A stretch of DNA of 64,000 nucleotides from Alentia gelatinosa (lineage: Eukaryota > Annelida > Polychaeta > Phyllodocida > Polynoidae), in assembly GCA_950022655.1 (NCBI GenBank), contig OX465582.1:93014704-93078703 (forward strand), read 5' to 3'. The position numbers and the translations under genes are program-made. Shown one piece after another: positions 11,963 through 21,763 of this stretch (position 1 is the stretch's first letter; every line of letters begins with the position of its first letter). The notes under the pieces were generated by a model that was given only the letters and a program-made list of their open reading frames with translations, did not search any database and was not told the origin of the DNA.

Positions 11963-11984
11963 CTGTGAGATACAATAGCCATGG

Positions 11985-12268
11985 TACATGTATGCTGATT
12001 TAAACCCGTGCATGGTAAATGGCCTCAAAGCCATTGATTGCGGGGGGAAAAGTTTTTATTTTTGCTATCAAGCAAAGAAACAATCCCCATTTATGTATGG
12101 ATTGAATATTTTGGAGAAGATGGATAATAAATACAATAAGGGATGGCTCTGTGGAAATGCAGCTCTGTAAACCACTGACGCGGTCGAAGTTCTAATACGC
12201 TCCCTGGCGTTCGTGTATTACTACGCGTCAACCACTCGTGGCCTACAGCCTCGCCCGTCGAAAGAAAT
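11985..12268. repeat. Partial class B cassette
   Basis: Half a module (right end GATGGATAATAAATACAA at about 12119) is followed by a hairpin with CTCTGTAAACCACTGACGCG and ATTACTACGCGTCAACCACT. The left half of the module is missing or unrecognisable. Confidence 0.6.
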
Positions 12269-12417
12269 AGATTATTGTACTTATTTTGACCGATGGCATG
12301 CTACAATGAGAACTTATACATGTTCATTCCTTGAATTGTAATTGCATTTCAAAACCACCATTTTATTTATATACACGCCATCGTGGAAGTGCATGTATTG
12401 GCTGAATATTGACTTGT

Positions 12418-12421
<4 letters not shown>

Positions 12422-12494
<73 letters not shown>
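12422..12494. repeat. (TA)n microsatellite
   Basis: An uninterrupted AT dinucleotide run of about 73 bases. It creates a spurious open frame of alternating Ile and Tyr. Confidence 0.98.
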
Positions 12495-12495
<1 letters not shown>

Positions 12496-12732
12496 GCCCA
12501 GTGTTTATATACGGACGCGTCTTGGCTGTATTTCACACCTGGCGTATATGAGAGGAAATAACCTGTCCCCCCGCCGCCACCCGCCCCTTTGTGTTGGTAG
12601 AAGTATAGGTGTCCTCAATGGGAGGCCGCCCCCCACCCCCCCCCCCTCCCCCCACACCCGCCACCTCTCGCCACGCTAATATACGCCGACAGATGAGACG
12701 TATGTACACACGGTGAATAGGTTTACCTTTTA

Positions 12733-13063
12733 TTATCCACCTAATACAAAGTGTCCATAGAAAACACATAGGGCATTTGTATAGACATACCCGGCGCATA
12801 CAGATATGTTGTATGCTCCGGGTGGCGCATACGGAAAAATAGTGCGTATGGGTAAATAGTGCATAGCTAAAACACACTGATATTGACATGCTACTTGTCC
12901 AGAAAAAGGTGGATAATAAATACAATATAGACTGGTTTCAGATACAAGCGGTCGTATGCTCCGAGGAGTTGACGCGTAGTAATATCCGAGCGTATGCGAG
13001 GATATTGCGGAGAGACAACTCCGAGGAGCATACGGCCGCTTGTATCTGAATCCAGTCAATGTT
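12733..13063. repeat. Class B cassette: TTATTATCCACC module plus hairpin
   Basis: The module has inverted ends TTATTATCCACC and GGTGGATAATAA (about 12733-12920). The hairpin at about 12925-13063 has arms GACTGGTTTCAGATACAAGC and complement, with the tip AATATCCGAGCGTATGCGAG. The module interior is full of GCGCATACGG/CGTATG motifs. The close relative is 39488-39832. Confidence 0.75.
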
Positions 13064-13396
13064 GTGTATGTATGCGCAAAATACTTACTTATATACGCCG
13101 GGCGCATTCATAAGTAAAATGATGGTGTTCGTGCAGTGTATTGGATATTCTTTCTGCTTAGATGATGAAATCAACGCTCTTTAAGTTTGAACTCCCGGGC
13201 TGTATTTTTTCCACACGCTCATTCTTTAAGGGATTTGGAGAGTGATAGACGAGCTCACGTGACAGTCCTACGTGTGACCTGCCGGCTGTAGAATCTACGT
13301 TTGTCCAGACGGCGACCTAAGAACTAATGGATTCTGGGAGGGGCTTTCCGTTTAGACTGGACGACTTAAACGTGACGACTGTGGATCGTCTTCATG

Positions 13397-13526
13397 AAAG
13401 GCCCGTTTCCATTGGCTGAAAACGGTTTAGATCTTTTGAGTTCTCCTAATAGCCTGTTTATATTTTGCGTCAGGAGAATAACAAAAATATACATCGGTTT
13501 CGTCGGCCAATGTAAACGGGCCTTAA
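13397..13526. mobile_element. 130-bp TIR element (AAGGCCCGTTTCCATTGGC ends)
   Basis: AAGGCCCGTTTCCATTGGCT at the left is matched by GGCCAATGTAAACGGGCCTT at the right. It is non-coding. Truncated relatives are at 3380-3421 and 35186-35290. Confidence 0.75.
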
Positions 13527-14882
13527 TAGTAATAGTCGCACTGCACGAAAGCAACCAGTTTATCACTATATACGCCATCGCGGAAGTGTATGTATGGGCT
13601 GAATATAGACTTGTTTTCATATATATATATAGGTCTATATTAGGCCCCAGCGTATGAGGCGTTTTCAAGACCGTTTCCTTTTAAATACGGACGCGTCTTG
13701 GCTGTATTTCACACCAGGCGTATACGAGAGGAAATATGTTCTGCGCGATATATATACGCCAGGCGTATATGTGCACCGATAGAAAATAAAAGAGGAAGCC
13801 CGGTCCCCCCCCCCCCTCCGACTCCGCCTCCGACTCTGACTCCAACCAAGGCCTGTGTATGTTGGTATAGGTGGTCTCAGTGGGAAGCCCTCGCCCCTGC
13901 CACCGCCCGTCGCCGCCCGTTTGTGTGTTGGTAGAGGTATAGGGTGCGGCTGACATGCGTGAGCAAGAGGGGGGGGGGGGGTAGGAAGCGAGGATTTGAG
14001 GCTGTGATAAGTTGGTGTTTGATCAGACCTTGTGTTATATATATACTGTACCTGAAGTATGACTTCAGAAGAGTGGTGTTTTAAAAGTACAATCTATTCA
14101 AAAAACGTTTTTTAAAAAAAGAAAAAAAGCTGGGTTTATTATATGTATTCAATAAAAAGATTATAAATAAGGTTTTAGAACAATATTATAATGAAAATTG
14201 ATAATATAACATTGGATTTTCCATATACCAAGGACTTAATGACTAATGGCATATGAATTATGATACAGTGGTCTCTCCAAGTGGCAGAGATTGGAACTAT
14301 TGAATAGAGGTGTAGATACAACAGAATCAGGCGTATATATGAATCAGGCGTATATATGAATCAGGCGTATGAATCAGGCGCCCCCAGATGATGCGTATAC
14401 ACACGGGGGATAGGACAGTCTTGTATACGCAAAAGCATACCTATATATGCCGGGTGCATTCATATATAAAGTGGTCAGTTTCGTGCAGTGTCGTCAACAC
14501 CAGAATGTCCTCAAGTGTTCAACTAGACGATTTATGTTTATTCAAATGAGGATCAAAGTACTGCTGTTCTTCTAAGCCGGCCTTTACACTAGACGATAAT
14601 GGGTGGTGATTCCTGGTGGTAAACCCTGCCTAGACTACAGGTGAATGGATCTATTCACCAACTGAAAGTCGCAGGTAAAGAAGTTTCAATAAAACATCAT
14701 GGTCGTTGATACAATTTCGATACGATTTTTTTTTTACTGAATTATACTCCTATGGACAACATTTCTAAGCCCTGGAATAAATGTCCATAGGCATAACATT
14801 TGGAATTCGTTTTCCCTTGCCCGTACACGTATTGCCGTCCGTTCGCCATGGTCTATATCCTGTGTGTTGTCCATTCCTTTAG
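13527..14882. other. Non-coding stretch with fragments of repeats
   Basis: It holds a short (TA)n, a C-run near 13806, a G-run near 13970, and an array of ATGAATCAGGCGTATATATG units at about 14325-14380. CTTTACACTAGACGATAATG near 14582 resembles the end of the 5339-5581 element. I see no gene. Confidence 0.45.
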
Positions 14883-15050
14883 TATGTACAGGGGTGAGAT
14901 AAATACTGAATGCAACTCGTTTTGGTCAAAGAAGTCAATCTCCAACTCATTTGAACACTAGGTGATATTCACTCGGCTGTCGCCTTGTTCATATCACTCC
15001 GCATCAAACTCATGGGGAAAGACGACTTTGATCAAAACTTGTTGGTTTCT
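14883..15050. repeat. Partial class A cassette: module end plus hairpin
   Basis: AGGGGTGAGATAAATACTG marks a module right end. It is followed by a hairpin with arms CAACTCGTTTTGGTCAAAGA and complement, and the tip ACTCGGCTGTCGCCTTGTTC. The left module end is not clear. Confidence 0.6.
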
Positions 15051-15197
15051 TCTTTAATACAGGATCCCATATTTGTCACGCCCCAATCTCATTGGCCAGG
15101 TCCTGGACAAGACTGGGAATAGACACAGGAAATAAATTCCCTTTCAACAAACATAATCTCAGGGAATTTGGATTTTAACCATGTTTAAAACGTCAGG

Positions 15198-15580
15198 TGG
15201 ACTTAATATGAGGCTCTTGTACTCACCGCTGGGTCAAGGTAGTAGCAAAGTCTTCAGTTGCCGATTAAGTACCTACTTAACCAATAGGAAGCCAGAATGT
15301 AGGATTATACATGTTTGTTATGGTGCCTAAGTAATAAGTGGAATCCACACGGTGGGATTCATGTACCTCACAGGATTCAAACTCCATGCGATTCTGTTTC
15401 TTTTTAGGGGTAAATGTCGCCGACAATTGCAGTGGACATAACTTGTCTCAGAGAAATAGAACCCTACAATTTAGTCGAAGTAATTGTTTCCGAATACAGA
15501 ATCTCAGCAGGATTTGTCGGAGACGAAAACCCCAGTAAGGAACATGAATCCCATCGTGTGAATCCCACTTTAGACTACTA
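15198..15580. repeat. Repeat of the GGTGGGATTCA family
   Basis: ACACGGTGGGATTCATGTAC near 15348 and GAATCCCATCGTGTGAATCC near 15546 are inverted with respect to one another. The interior contains GGGGTAAATGTCGCCGACAA. The relative at 40870-41420 has the same order of motifs. Confidence 0.55.
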
Positions 15581-16077
15581 ACCGGATGTGTCCCTTGATG
15601 TGCATCCAATCTGTCATATTTCCTGAGACTGAGAAAGGCCAACGAGTTGCTTCCTGCCTAGAGAATTTTGTACAAGAGGAAAATTGTCTGAGACTTGGGA
15701 AAAGGAGTAAAGTATATCAGGAACATTAGCCCTGACATGTGAATCCAACCGCGCCTGCGGCAATATTATATAAAAACATAGTTATGATGCCAGTACGATG
15801 ATACTTATTCGAGGTGTAGGACAGAACGAGTTCAGAACGAGTTCGAAAAAACGAGTCCTGAACGAATTTTGTCCTCACCTGTCCTCACATTTAAAAGAAT
15901 CTTCCACTCAGAACTGTGTTGTCGACCTCTCGGCCAATCAGAATGCGTTGTGCCTCAAACACGCTATTCAGGACTTCCACACTAGCGCCATCTTGTAATG
16001 GATCAAACGAAAACGAGGCTGTTTATTCATGACAGAAGAACGATTTATATTTTCATCATTATAATGGTATTAGGTAC

Positions 16078-16400
16078 TTGCTACAGTGTTGTCTTCACTC
16101 TAACAGCGCTCGCCTCGTTCTGGAGTGCAGAAATTTCGCTGGTCCCCGGCTGGTACATATCAGACACATAGAAATAGCGCAACCCTTTATCACGGCGACT
16201 GCCGCGCCACACTTATGTGCAAGTGGTGAATATGTATTCCAAAGCACGCAATATGGATTTCAAAGCACGCAATATGGATTTCAGTACAAAGGTACAAGGC
16301 GTATCACGTAGTATAGGCATAATTACTACACCCCTAGCAGCAATATGTATTTAGACTGAGTTCATACATAGGTATATAATAATAATAATAATTATAATAA
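16078..16400. repeat. Class C repeat end (…GGTATATAATAATA)
   Basis: ATTACTACACCCCTAGCAGC at 16321 leads to CATAGGTATATAATAATA at 16366. The same pair of motifs occurs at 35870-35945, 43340-43490 (inverted), 48825-48915 and 63575-63620. A 20-base unit beginning GGATTTCAAAGCACGCAATA is repeated just upstream. Confidence 0.5.
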
Positions 16401-17000
16401 TAGAACCAATACAATGTTGCTCATATCGGAAATAATACTAGGTTACATATATACAAATCACCCCTAGCATAACCAACGCGAGACCTTACAAGACGATACC
16501 TTATCATCCTGTCCCTGGGTATCATATTCTTCCTCAACAGTGTTATAAGGTCACCTACAGAAATCGGAGCCAATGGGATATATGTCAGGATCAGTCCGTC
16601 TGTATGCAACAAGATATCATGCAGTCCCAGGAAAGGGAAACCCAAGGGAACTGAAAACAACGATATTTTCTTAGTACAAAGTATAACGGGGGTGTAAACA
16701 GAAAACTAAGAAAGATCTTCATGATATGGTTATTTGAGCTGCGGTAAGATAATTAGGAATTTGTGTCTTATGATAAAAAAACTATATACCTTGCGTCGTA
16801 TGTCTACGTATATTGCCAGCCTTTACTCATGTCATATTTATTGCTGTACAAAACATACATGGCGTACGGGGTACGTTATCATGTGACTAGACGAGGGAAA
16901 TCAAGATGGCTGCCCCAATAACGCAGTCTTCCATTTATTACAAACCCAAGAAAGTCTAAACGTGCATCCCGACTGAATAGAGAGGTAGTTTATACTGTAC

Positions 17001-17136
17001 ATTGAGGTGGATTGAAAATGTCACTGTAATTCTGCAGAGGCGTGCTCGGATGCCACCTAGCGACAAGCGGCACCTCACCATCCATCTAGCGAAACAGAAG
17101 AACCAGTCTCCCGCTCAACGCTCAAAGACTCTGAAA
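17001..17136 (+). repeat. Split direct repeat A1 of the Ngaro-like element
   Basis: It begins ATTGAGGTGGATTGAAAATG and ends CTCAAAGACTCTGAAA. It matches A2 at 33434-33571 with only a few differences, including a 2-base indel near TCTAGCG. Confidence 0.9.
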
Positions 17137-17173
17137 GGCTGCATTACAGGCTCCGTCTAAATCTATCGCAAAA

Positions 17174-17896
17174 ATGGGTAAAGACAAAGGCAGGTCAGCG
17201 GAAAAAACGAAGAAGACCGCGGGTGCAACCAGAGAAACGACTGAGACAGTGGTCGATAAGCGACTCGATGCCATGGACGAGAAATTGGAAGAAATTCATG
17301 CCGCTCTAGCAGCAATCACCCAGGCTTCAAAGATGGCGGCATCACATCAAAGTGCGGCATCCCAGGGCACCCCCGCGATGGATGCGGCTCAAGGCCTTGA
17401 AAAGTCTATCGAAGGCTCAGCAAAGGCTACACGAATCGATGGGGGAACTCAGCAGGCTTCCCGGGACAGTGAGCTACTACGGATTATCGCCACGGGCGCC
17501 CCAGCAACGGCTTCTACAACACCTCAGGCGCTCGTGGGATACACTGTACTCAGCACTGCCACTCCCGCCAACTACGCGATGTCCAGCGACGCGGGGTCCA
17601 CACAAGCGACAGACCACGTGACCGCTGCTATCCAGGCACTCAGGGCGCCCGGTAGGAATGCCGCATTCCCCGACAACATCAGACCGACCTCCGACGTGGA
17701 GATAGAAACAGCGATCCGCCAGATACTTGAGTCTACTACGGCTCGCGTAGCGGACGCAGGTACGCCTTCTTTCTGTCACGTCGATGCTCGTCCGCACCTC
17801 ATGCGTGCTGAGTTGCTTCCCCCACTGAAACCGCTCTGGTCACACAGTGGGGTGAGGCTCCGTAACAAAACAACTCTAGTGACAACGTGTGGTTGA
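17174..17896 (+). CDS. Ngaro-like ORF1 (gag-like), 5' part
   Basis: A 240-codon frame starts with ATG at 17174, just inside repeat A1, as expected for ORF1 of a Ngaro element. The first 60 residues are lysine- and glutamate-rich (MGKDKGRSAEKTKKTAG, then DKRLDAMDEKLEEIHAAL) and look like a short coiled coil. The rest is alanine-, threonine- and serine-rich. No zinc knuckle is seen. ORF1 of these elements is thought to be a gag-like nucleic-acid-binding or assembly protein; the role here is inferred from position only. The last part (after about 17770) may already belong to foreign inserted sequence, because RT does not follow and the frame ends at an arbitrary TGA. It is probably a truncated, non-functional copy. 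Confidence 0.55.
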   Translation: MGKDKGRSAEKTKKTAGATRETTETVVDKRLDAMDEKLEEIHAALAAITQASKMAASHQSAASQGTPAMDAAQGLEKSIEGSAKATRIDGGTQQASRDSELLRIIATGAPATASTTPQALVGYTVLSTATPANYAMSSDAGSTQATDHVTAAIQALRAPGRNAAFPDNIRPTSDVEIETAIRQILESTTARVADAGTPSFCHVDARPHLMRAELLPPLKPLWSHSGVRLRNKTTLVTTCG

Positions 17897-18244
17897 AGCT
17901 GAGAGGAGAGAGGATCTGCCTTATGCTGGCAGGCGCTTTATTTTATAACAAGAGTACATTTAGACGTCACAACGGACGAGTACGTCACATACCCTCATAC
18001 CATTCCTTATACAGTCAATTACAGACGCGGTAACTGTTTCCAAACATGGTTACATTTTTCCCAATTGGTCACTAGCGGTTACATGTAGGGACAAGACGCT
18101 CCCCCAAATATGGATACGTCTTTCCCGTCTAGGGACCTCTATCCCATTTAAAGAAGAAACCGCAAAGATGTTTGCGCGTTCCTCCAAGAGGATTCTGACA
18201 TGTCCCGCCACGTGCAACCTTCTTGAGGTAAAACCTCTATATAC
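17897..18244. other. Unexplained sequence between Ngaro ORF1 and the gypsy LTR
   Basis: There is no gene. GAAGCTGAGAGGAGAGAGGA near 17895 is purine-rich, and GGCGCTTTATTTTATAAC near 17932 reads as an AATAAA signal on the minus strand. Together with 30850-31560 on the other side of the gypsy element, it replaces the middle of the Ngaro element. It could be part of a further inserted element on the minus strand. Confidence 0.45.
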
Positions 18245-18248
18245 ATAG
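18245..18248. repeat. 4-bp target site duplication (left copy) of the gypsy element
   Basis: ATAG directly precedes the TG of the 5' LTR. The same ATAG directly follows the CA of the 3' LTR at 30846-30849. Four bases is within the 4-6 bp made by Ty3/gypsy integrases, and a matching pair shows that this copy has not recombined with another since it inserted. Confidence 0.85.
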
Positions 18249-18389
18249 TGTAGGGGTCAGGGCAGTCGAGCAGCGTTGTTTCACTTTAGAACTAGGTGGC
18301 GCGAGAGCCGATCCTTGCTGTGCGGTATGGCCGGCGGACCCGCAGTATGTAAATGCTGCGGGTTCACCCGCATTACGTAACTCGGCCGC

Positions 18390-18397
18390 TATATAAG
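18390..18397 (+). promoter_or_regulatory. TATA box of the 5' LTR
   Basis: TATATAAG lies 142 bases into the LTR, after CGCATTACGTAACTCGGCCG. The same segment (GCATTACG, then TATATA) is conserved in the related minus-strand solo LTR at 61834-62375, which supports it as the core promoter. The 3' LTR has an identical copy. Confidence 0.75.
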
Positions 18398-18575
18398 GTC
18401 GAGTCCACAGCGGGTTGATAGGACTTCTCACGGTGCCTCTTTACCGAGTGAACGTCTGAAGCCTCACGAGTTGGTTAGGTTGTGTTGAAACACCTTTCAA
18501 CGTTGAAGAGACCAGTATCTCTTCCCGCGCTAGTTGGTGCCCCGTAGCATCAACGAATTGTGTATTACTTCCAGT

Positions 18576-18581
18576 AATAAA
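18576..18581 (+). terminator. AATAAA polyadenylation signal in the LTR
   Basis: AATAAA within CCAGTAATAAAGGAACGG lies about 180 bases downstream of the TATA box. In the 3' LTR the identical signal would end the element's transcript. In this 5' copy it must be bypassed. Confidence 0.7.
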
Positions 18582-18801
18582 GGAACGGTAAACTGAAACT
18601 GTCCGGAGTCTGGTTTTCTATTCGCGGTTAAGTGGTAGTTGGTAGATCTCGGATCTCCCTCCCTTCTCCAGTGGGTAAAGCCGAACCCACCTGTATTGGC
18701 ACGGAAAGTACAGGGTAGCGACTAGTCTCGGAACCTCTGGTCGGCTAACGATCGCGGAGAGTGGTAACACACTTTCAGTGACTAGAGGGAAACCGCTACA
18801 T

Positions 18802-18819
18802 TGGTGCCGTGACCAGGAT
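18802..18819 (+). other. Primer-binding site for tRNA-His
   Basis: TGGTGCCGTGACCAGGAT lies one base after the LTR. Its reverse complement, ATCCTGGTCACGGCACCA, equals the 3' end of metazoan tRNA-His including CCA, over 18 bases as I recall that tRNA. Reverse transcription is therefore primed by tRNA-His. Confidence 0.85.
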
Positions 18820-18860
18820 CTTTGGCTGCTTGCACAGCCGAAGATCACTGGAGAGGTAGG

Positions 18861-20651
18861 ATGGCGGAGAAGCCGGGTGTAAAAACCCGGTCAAAGATCG
18901 CCGAGCAGAGCCCTGCCGCAGAAGGCGTAGCCAGCCCGGAGAAGACACAAGATGTCCGTACTCCAGTGGCAGCTGCTAGCCAGTCGCGGAAGAAGGCTGC
19001 GAGGAACGTGGCTGAGCAACTAAGCTCAACCGTGCTCCACATGGGGACCCCTAGAGCGGACTCCATGGAAGAAAAGGACCTTGAAGGAGTAAGCCGAATA
19101 GGCGATTCCGAAGAGGGTCCTGAACGTAGGGAAACCCCACTAAACCGGCCTAAGATCGATTCTCGGATCGATCATGAAGCCGAGCAACGTCAAGCGAAGC
19201 AGCGTCTACTTGAAGAGCAAGATACTGCTAAGTTGATGTTGCAAGATGTGTATTCTCGGGCCAAGGTAGCCGCTGAGTCACTGCGAGTGCAGAAAGAACA
19301 GCTTGCTTTGGCCGAGGATCAAGAAAAGGCGGTAATGGCGCGCACACAGCGCGCAGAGGCAGACTATGCTTTAAAGTATAGGACTCCACCGCCAGGTTGG
19401 CAGAGTGTGACCAAGGATCACGTATACTCCCCACAAGGGAATGCAACGGGTCCTCGTGTGTTTACTCCGCCACGGATAGATCGGAGACCTCCGATGGTGA
19501 ACTTCGCTTCCCCAACGGACTCTCTGAAAGACTCTACGCATGCTAGTGATAGGGGAGTACTGTCTAATTCCGCGATAGCTGAATTAGGACTTAACCCTGT
19601 ACTTGCGGAGAGTAACGCGGATCGGGTGTTCAATCGATCTCTAGCACAGGCTAGAGATGTCCCGATTGTGAGACCGGCAGAAACGGCCAGACGTAACGCC
19701 ATTATTCCAAAGCCTTTTGGTAAAGGAATGGTGTGGGAACACTGGTTTGCCGGGTTCTGTGAGGATGTCCAGTGCAATGGATGGAGTACTACGGATGCAT
19801 TGCCGTACCTCATGAGAGCGTTGCGAGATGGACCTGGCGAGGCTGCTTTACGTGCCTACCGGCGTTCGACTACGCATGGATGGGATGCCCTTGTAGAAGT
19901 GGCGTCCTATTACTGTGGGCAACTAGTAACGCTGAACCCTCGTTCAACTTTTCTAAGTCGGATACAGGGTAAAGACGAGTCCGCCCGTGCTTACGGGTTA
20001 GCCTTACAGCAATTGCTGATGGAGGTTTACCCCGGTACTAGACTGGACTCACCGGCACTGCATGAGGATCTACAAACTCAGTTTGTGAAGGGTCTCAGAG
20101 ACGAGGACATCCGCACAGAGGTGGTCTCGAAATGGGAGCCTGGTATGACCCTCATACAGGTGTTGAAAATAGTGGACGCCTATGAACAAAGGTGTGCTCT
20201 GTTTGGACAGTATGGAAAACCTGCGAGTAAAACCCGGGTTGCCATGCTAACGCCATCCTGGGAACAGGATGAGTTGGCGACCGAAGAAACCAGCGACCCC
20301 GAAATGGAGGATGTACTCTCCGCAGTGCGGTCAATGGTACTCGGACGCCGTGGTTTCCGCGGTAGGGGCCGTGGCCGGTTGAATCCAGGGAGGCCCAGAA
20401 ATGGGAACCCTCAGGTGACAGAACAGGCCGTGGGTAAAGATTCCAAGGAATCACCTACTGTTACGGAATTGTTGCTGCAGATCAACGAAAGGTTATCGCA
20501 ATTGGAGAAAAACCAATTGGATACTCGACGTTGTTGGCAGTGCGGAAAGACTGGGCACATTTCTCCGGAATGTCCCCAGAAGCTGGCTGCTGTAGAAACC
20601 ACAGACGGCCCTCTAGCTTTGCCTTCCCCACCTGAGGATCCGGTAAACTAG
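18861..20651 (+). CDS. gag: Gag polyprotein with CCHC zinc knuckle
   Basis: The first ATG in this frame is at 18861 and gives 596 residues. The frame is open 39 bases upstream without an ATG. The N-terminal 90 residues are charged and low in complexity. Residues about 95-175 are Glu/Gln/Lys-rich, probably a coiled coil (EEQDTAKLMLQDVYSRAK). Residues about 280-450 resemble the retrotransposon gag fold (VWEHWFAGFC; QGKDESARAYGLALQQL). An RG-rich stretch (RRGFRGRGRGRLNPGR) precedes one zinc knuckle CWQCGKTGHISPEC (20532-20573) of the CX2CX4HX4C type. Gag forms the particle and binds RNA. The protease frame lies at -1 relative to gag and is already open across the gag stop, so pol is probably made by -1 frameshifting. 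I did not find a clear slippery heptamer. Confidence 0.92.
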   Translation: MAEKPGVKTRSKIAEQSPAAEGVASPEKTQDVRTPVAAASQSRKKAARNVAEQLSSTVLHMGTPRADSMEEKDLEGVSRIGDSEEGPERRETPLNRPKIDSRIDHEAEQRQAKQRLLEEQDTAKLMLQDVYSRAKVAAESLRVQKEQLALAEDQEKAVMARTQRAEADYALKYRTPPPGWQSVTKDHVYSPQGNATGPRVFTPPRIDRRPPMVNFASPTDSLKDSTHASDRGVLSNSAIAELGLNPVLAESNADRVFNRSLAQARDVPIVRPAETARRNAIIPKPFGKGMVWEHWFAGFCEDVQCNGWSTTDALPYLMRALRDGPGEAALRAYRRSTTHGWDALVEVASYYCGQLVTLNPRSTFLSRIQGKDESARAYGLALQQLLMEVYPGTRLDSPALHEDLQTQFVKGLRDEDIRTEVVSKWEPGMTLIQVLKIVDAYEQRCALFGQYGKPASKTRVAMLTPSWEQDELATEETSDPEMEDVLSAVRSMVLGRRGFRGRGRGRLNPGRPRNGNPQVTEQAVGKDSKESPTVTELLLQINERLSQLEKNQLDTRRCWQCGKTGHISPECPQKLAAVETTDGPLALPSPPEDPVN

Positions 20652-20731
20652 AACGGGCTACGGTAAGTGGCGAAACAGTAGCCCCTGCAACTGTACGCCT
20701 GAGTACACAAACTGGAGAACCAGCGAGTAAA

Positions 20732-21763
20732 GTGAATCTTACTCGGACCAGAGAGGAAGAGATTTCGAGTCAGATTGCTACAATTTGCTCTCGCTATCTA
20801 TCTCCGAGACATCCCTGCTTACAATGGTTACGCCAGCGTGGATGGGACCTCGGGACCCTCGATGGTATTTCCCGGTTTATTCAGCAGCCTTCTCCTCTGG
20901 GGGGGAGACGGTGGTATGTGCCTGTGAGAATTCAGGGGTTGAAGGTAGATTTGTTGGTTGATACGGGAGCAAGCCGCTCTGTGTTGAACCACAGTTTATA
21001 TAAGACTTTTGAATTTGATCCGGAATGTAAAGTTTCGGAAGCAAGTGCAAGGGCTGCTAATGGTACTCCGTTGAAGTGCTACGGCAAAGTGATTATCCCG
21101 ATCTCAGTAGGTAACACTGAAATAGTGTGGAGTCCCATACTCGGTGATATCGAAGAGAATGGAATAATTGGAATAGACTTCCAAGCGTTGTATGGAGTGT
21201 CATTGGACCTTCAGCAAGGCCTGCTTCGGATTAAACACCCGGAACAGCTGGAAGTAGAATGTTCCTGTAGACGGATTTCTTCAGTGGTCTCTGTCAGGCA
21301 GGATGTAAGCATCACCCCTCAGCAGATGGTAAATGTGCTAATAGCTGGGGAAGGTGACTTGCCGTTGGCAGATGCTATATTTGCGCCTGATCCGATGTTA
21401 TTTCCAGACAAAGGATTACAGGCTTGGGACACTCTTATGGGTGGAGCTCGGATCGGATCTATACCCGTGAGTAATCATACTACGGGGAGGATAGTGTTGA
21501 AGAAAGATGACATTGTTGGCCGAGTAATATTGGCTAACTCCGTAGATACAGTGGAGATCCGTCCTCTAGGTATATCATCTATCGACAACGACCCGAGAGA
21601 AGAGAGGATTGGGTGCGTGAACACAAACTCGGAAAAAGATCCCGAGTCTACAGTTCTGCACGAGACCCTAGAAACTCTGATCACTGCTGCAGATGCCCTA
21701 ACAAGCGCGGAGCAACGAGAATTAAGAGTTATGCTAGGAAGGTGGAATAAGATCTTTGGGTAG
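20732..21763 (+). CDS. pro: Retroviral-type aspartic protease, first part of pol
   Basis: The frame is open from before the gag stop, so this is not an independent gene; the listed start is a GTG with no evidence of initiation. The catalytic motif is LLVDTGASRSVL (DTG at 20960-20968), about 75 residues in. The flap-distal motif GIIGIDF (about 150 residues in) matches the usual second hydrophobic-glycine motif of retropepsins. The protein cleaves gag and pol. About 150 residues follow the protease and link to RT. The frame ends with TAG at 21761-21763, exactly where RT homology continues in the next frame. Confidence 0.9.
   Translation: MNLTRTREEEISSQIATICSRYLSPRHPCLQWLRQRGWDLGTLDGISRFIQQPSPLGGRRWYVPVRIQGLKVDLLVDTGASRSVLNHSLYKTFEFDPECKVSEASARAANGTPLKCYGKVIIPISVGNTEIVWSPILGDIEENGIIGIDFQALYGVSLDLQQGLLRIKHPEQLEVECSCRRISSVVSVRQDVSITPQQMVNVLIAGEGDLPLADAIFAPDPMLFPDKGLQAWDTLMGGARIGSIPVSNHTTGRIVLKKDDIVGRVILANSVDTVEIRPLGISSIDNDPREERIGCVNTNSEKDPESTVLHETLETLITAADALTSAEQRELRVMLGRWNKIFG

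Larger units (their letters stand above)
18249..18800 (+). repeat. 5' LTR of the gypsy element
   Basis: It begins TGTAGGGGTCAGGGCAGTCG and ends AACCGCTACA. It carries a TATA box (18390) and an AATAAA signal (18576), so it should drive transcription from about 18420. It differs from the 3' LTR at positions within CCGAGTG, GTCTGG, GCTAACG, CAGTGAC and GGGAAACC. Confidence 0.97.

Noticed and set aside
12342..12551. ORF of alternating Ile and Tyr
   Set aside because: It is the translation of the (TA)n microsatellite. The same applies to the frames at 49669-49899.
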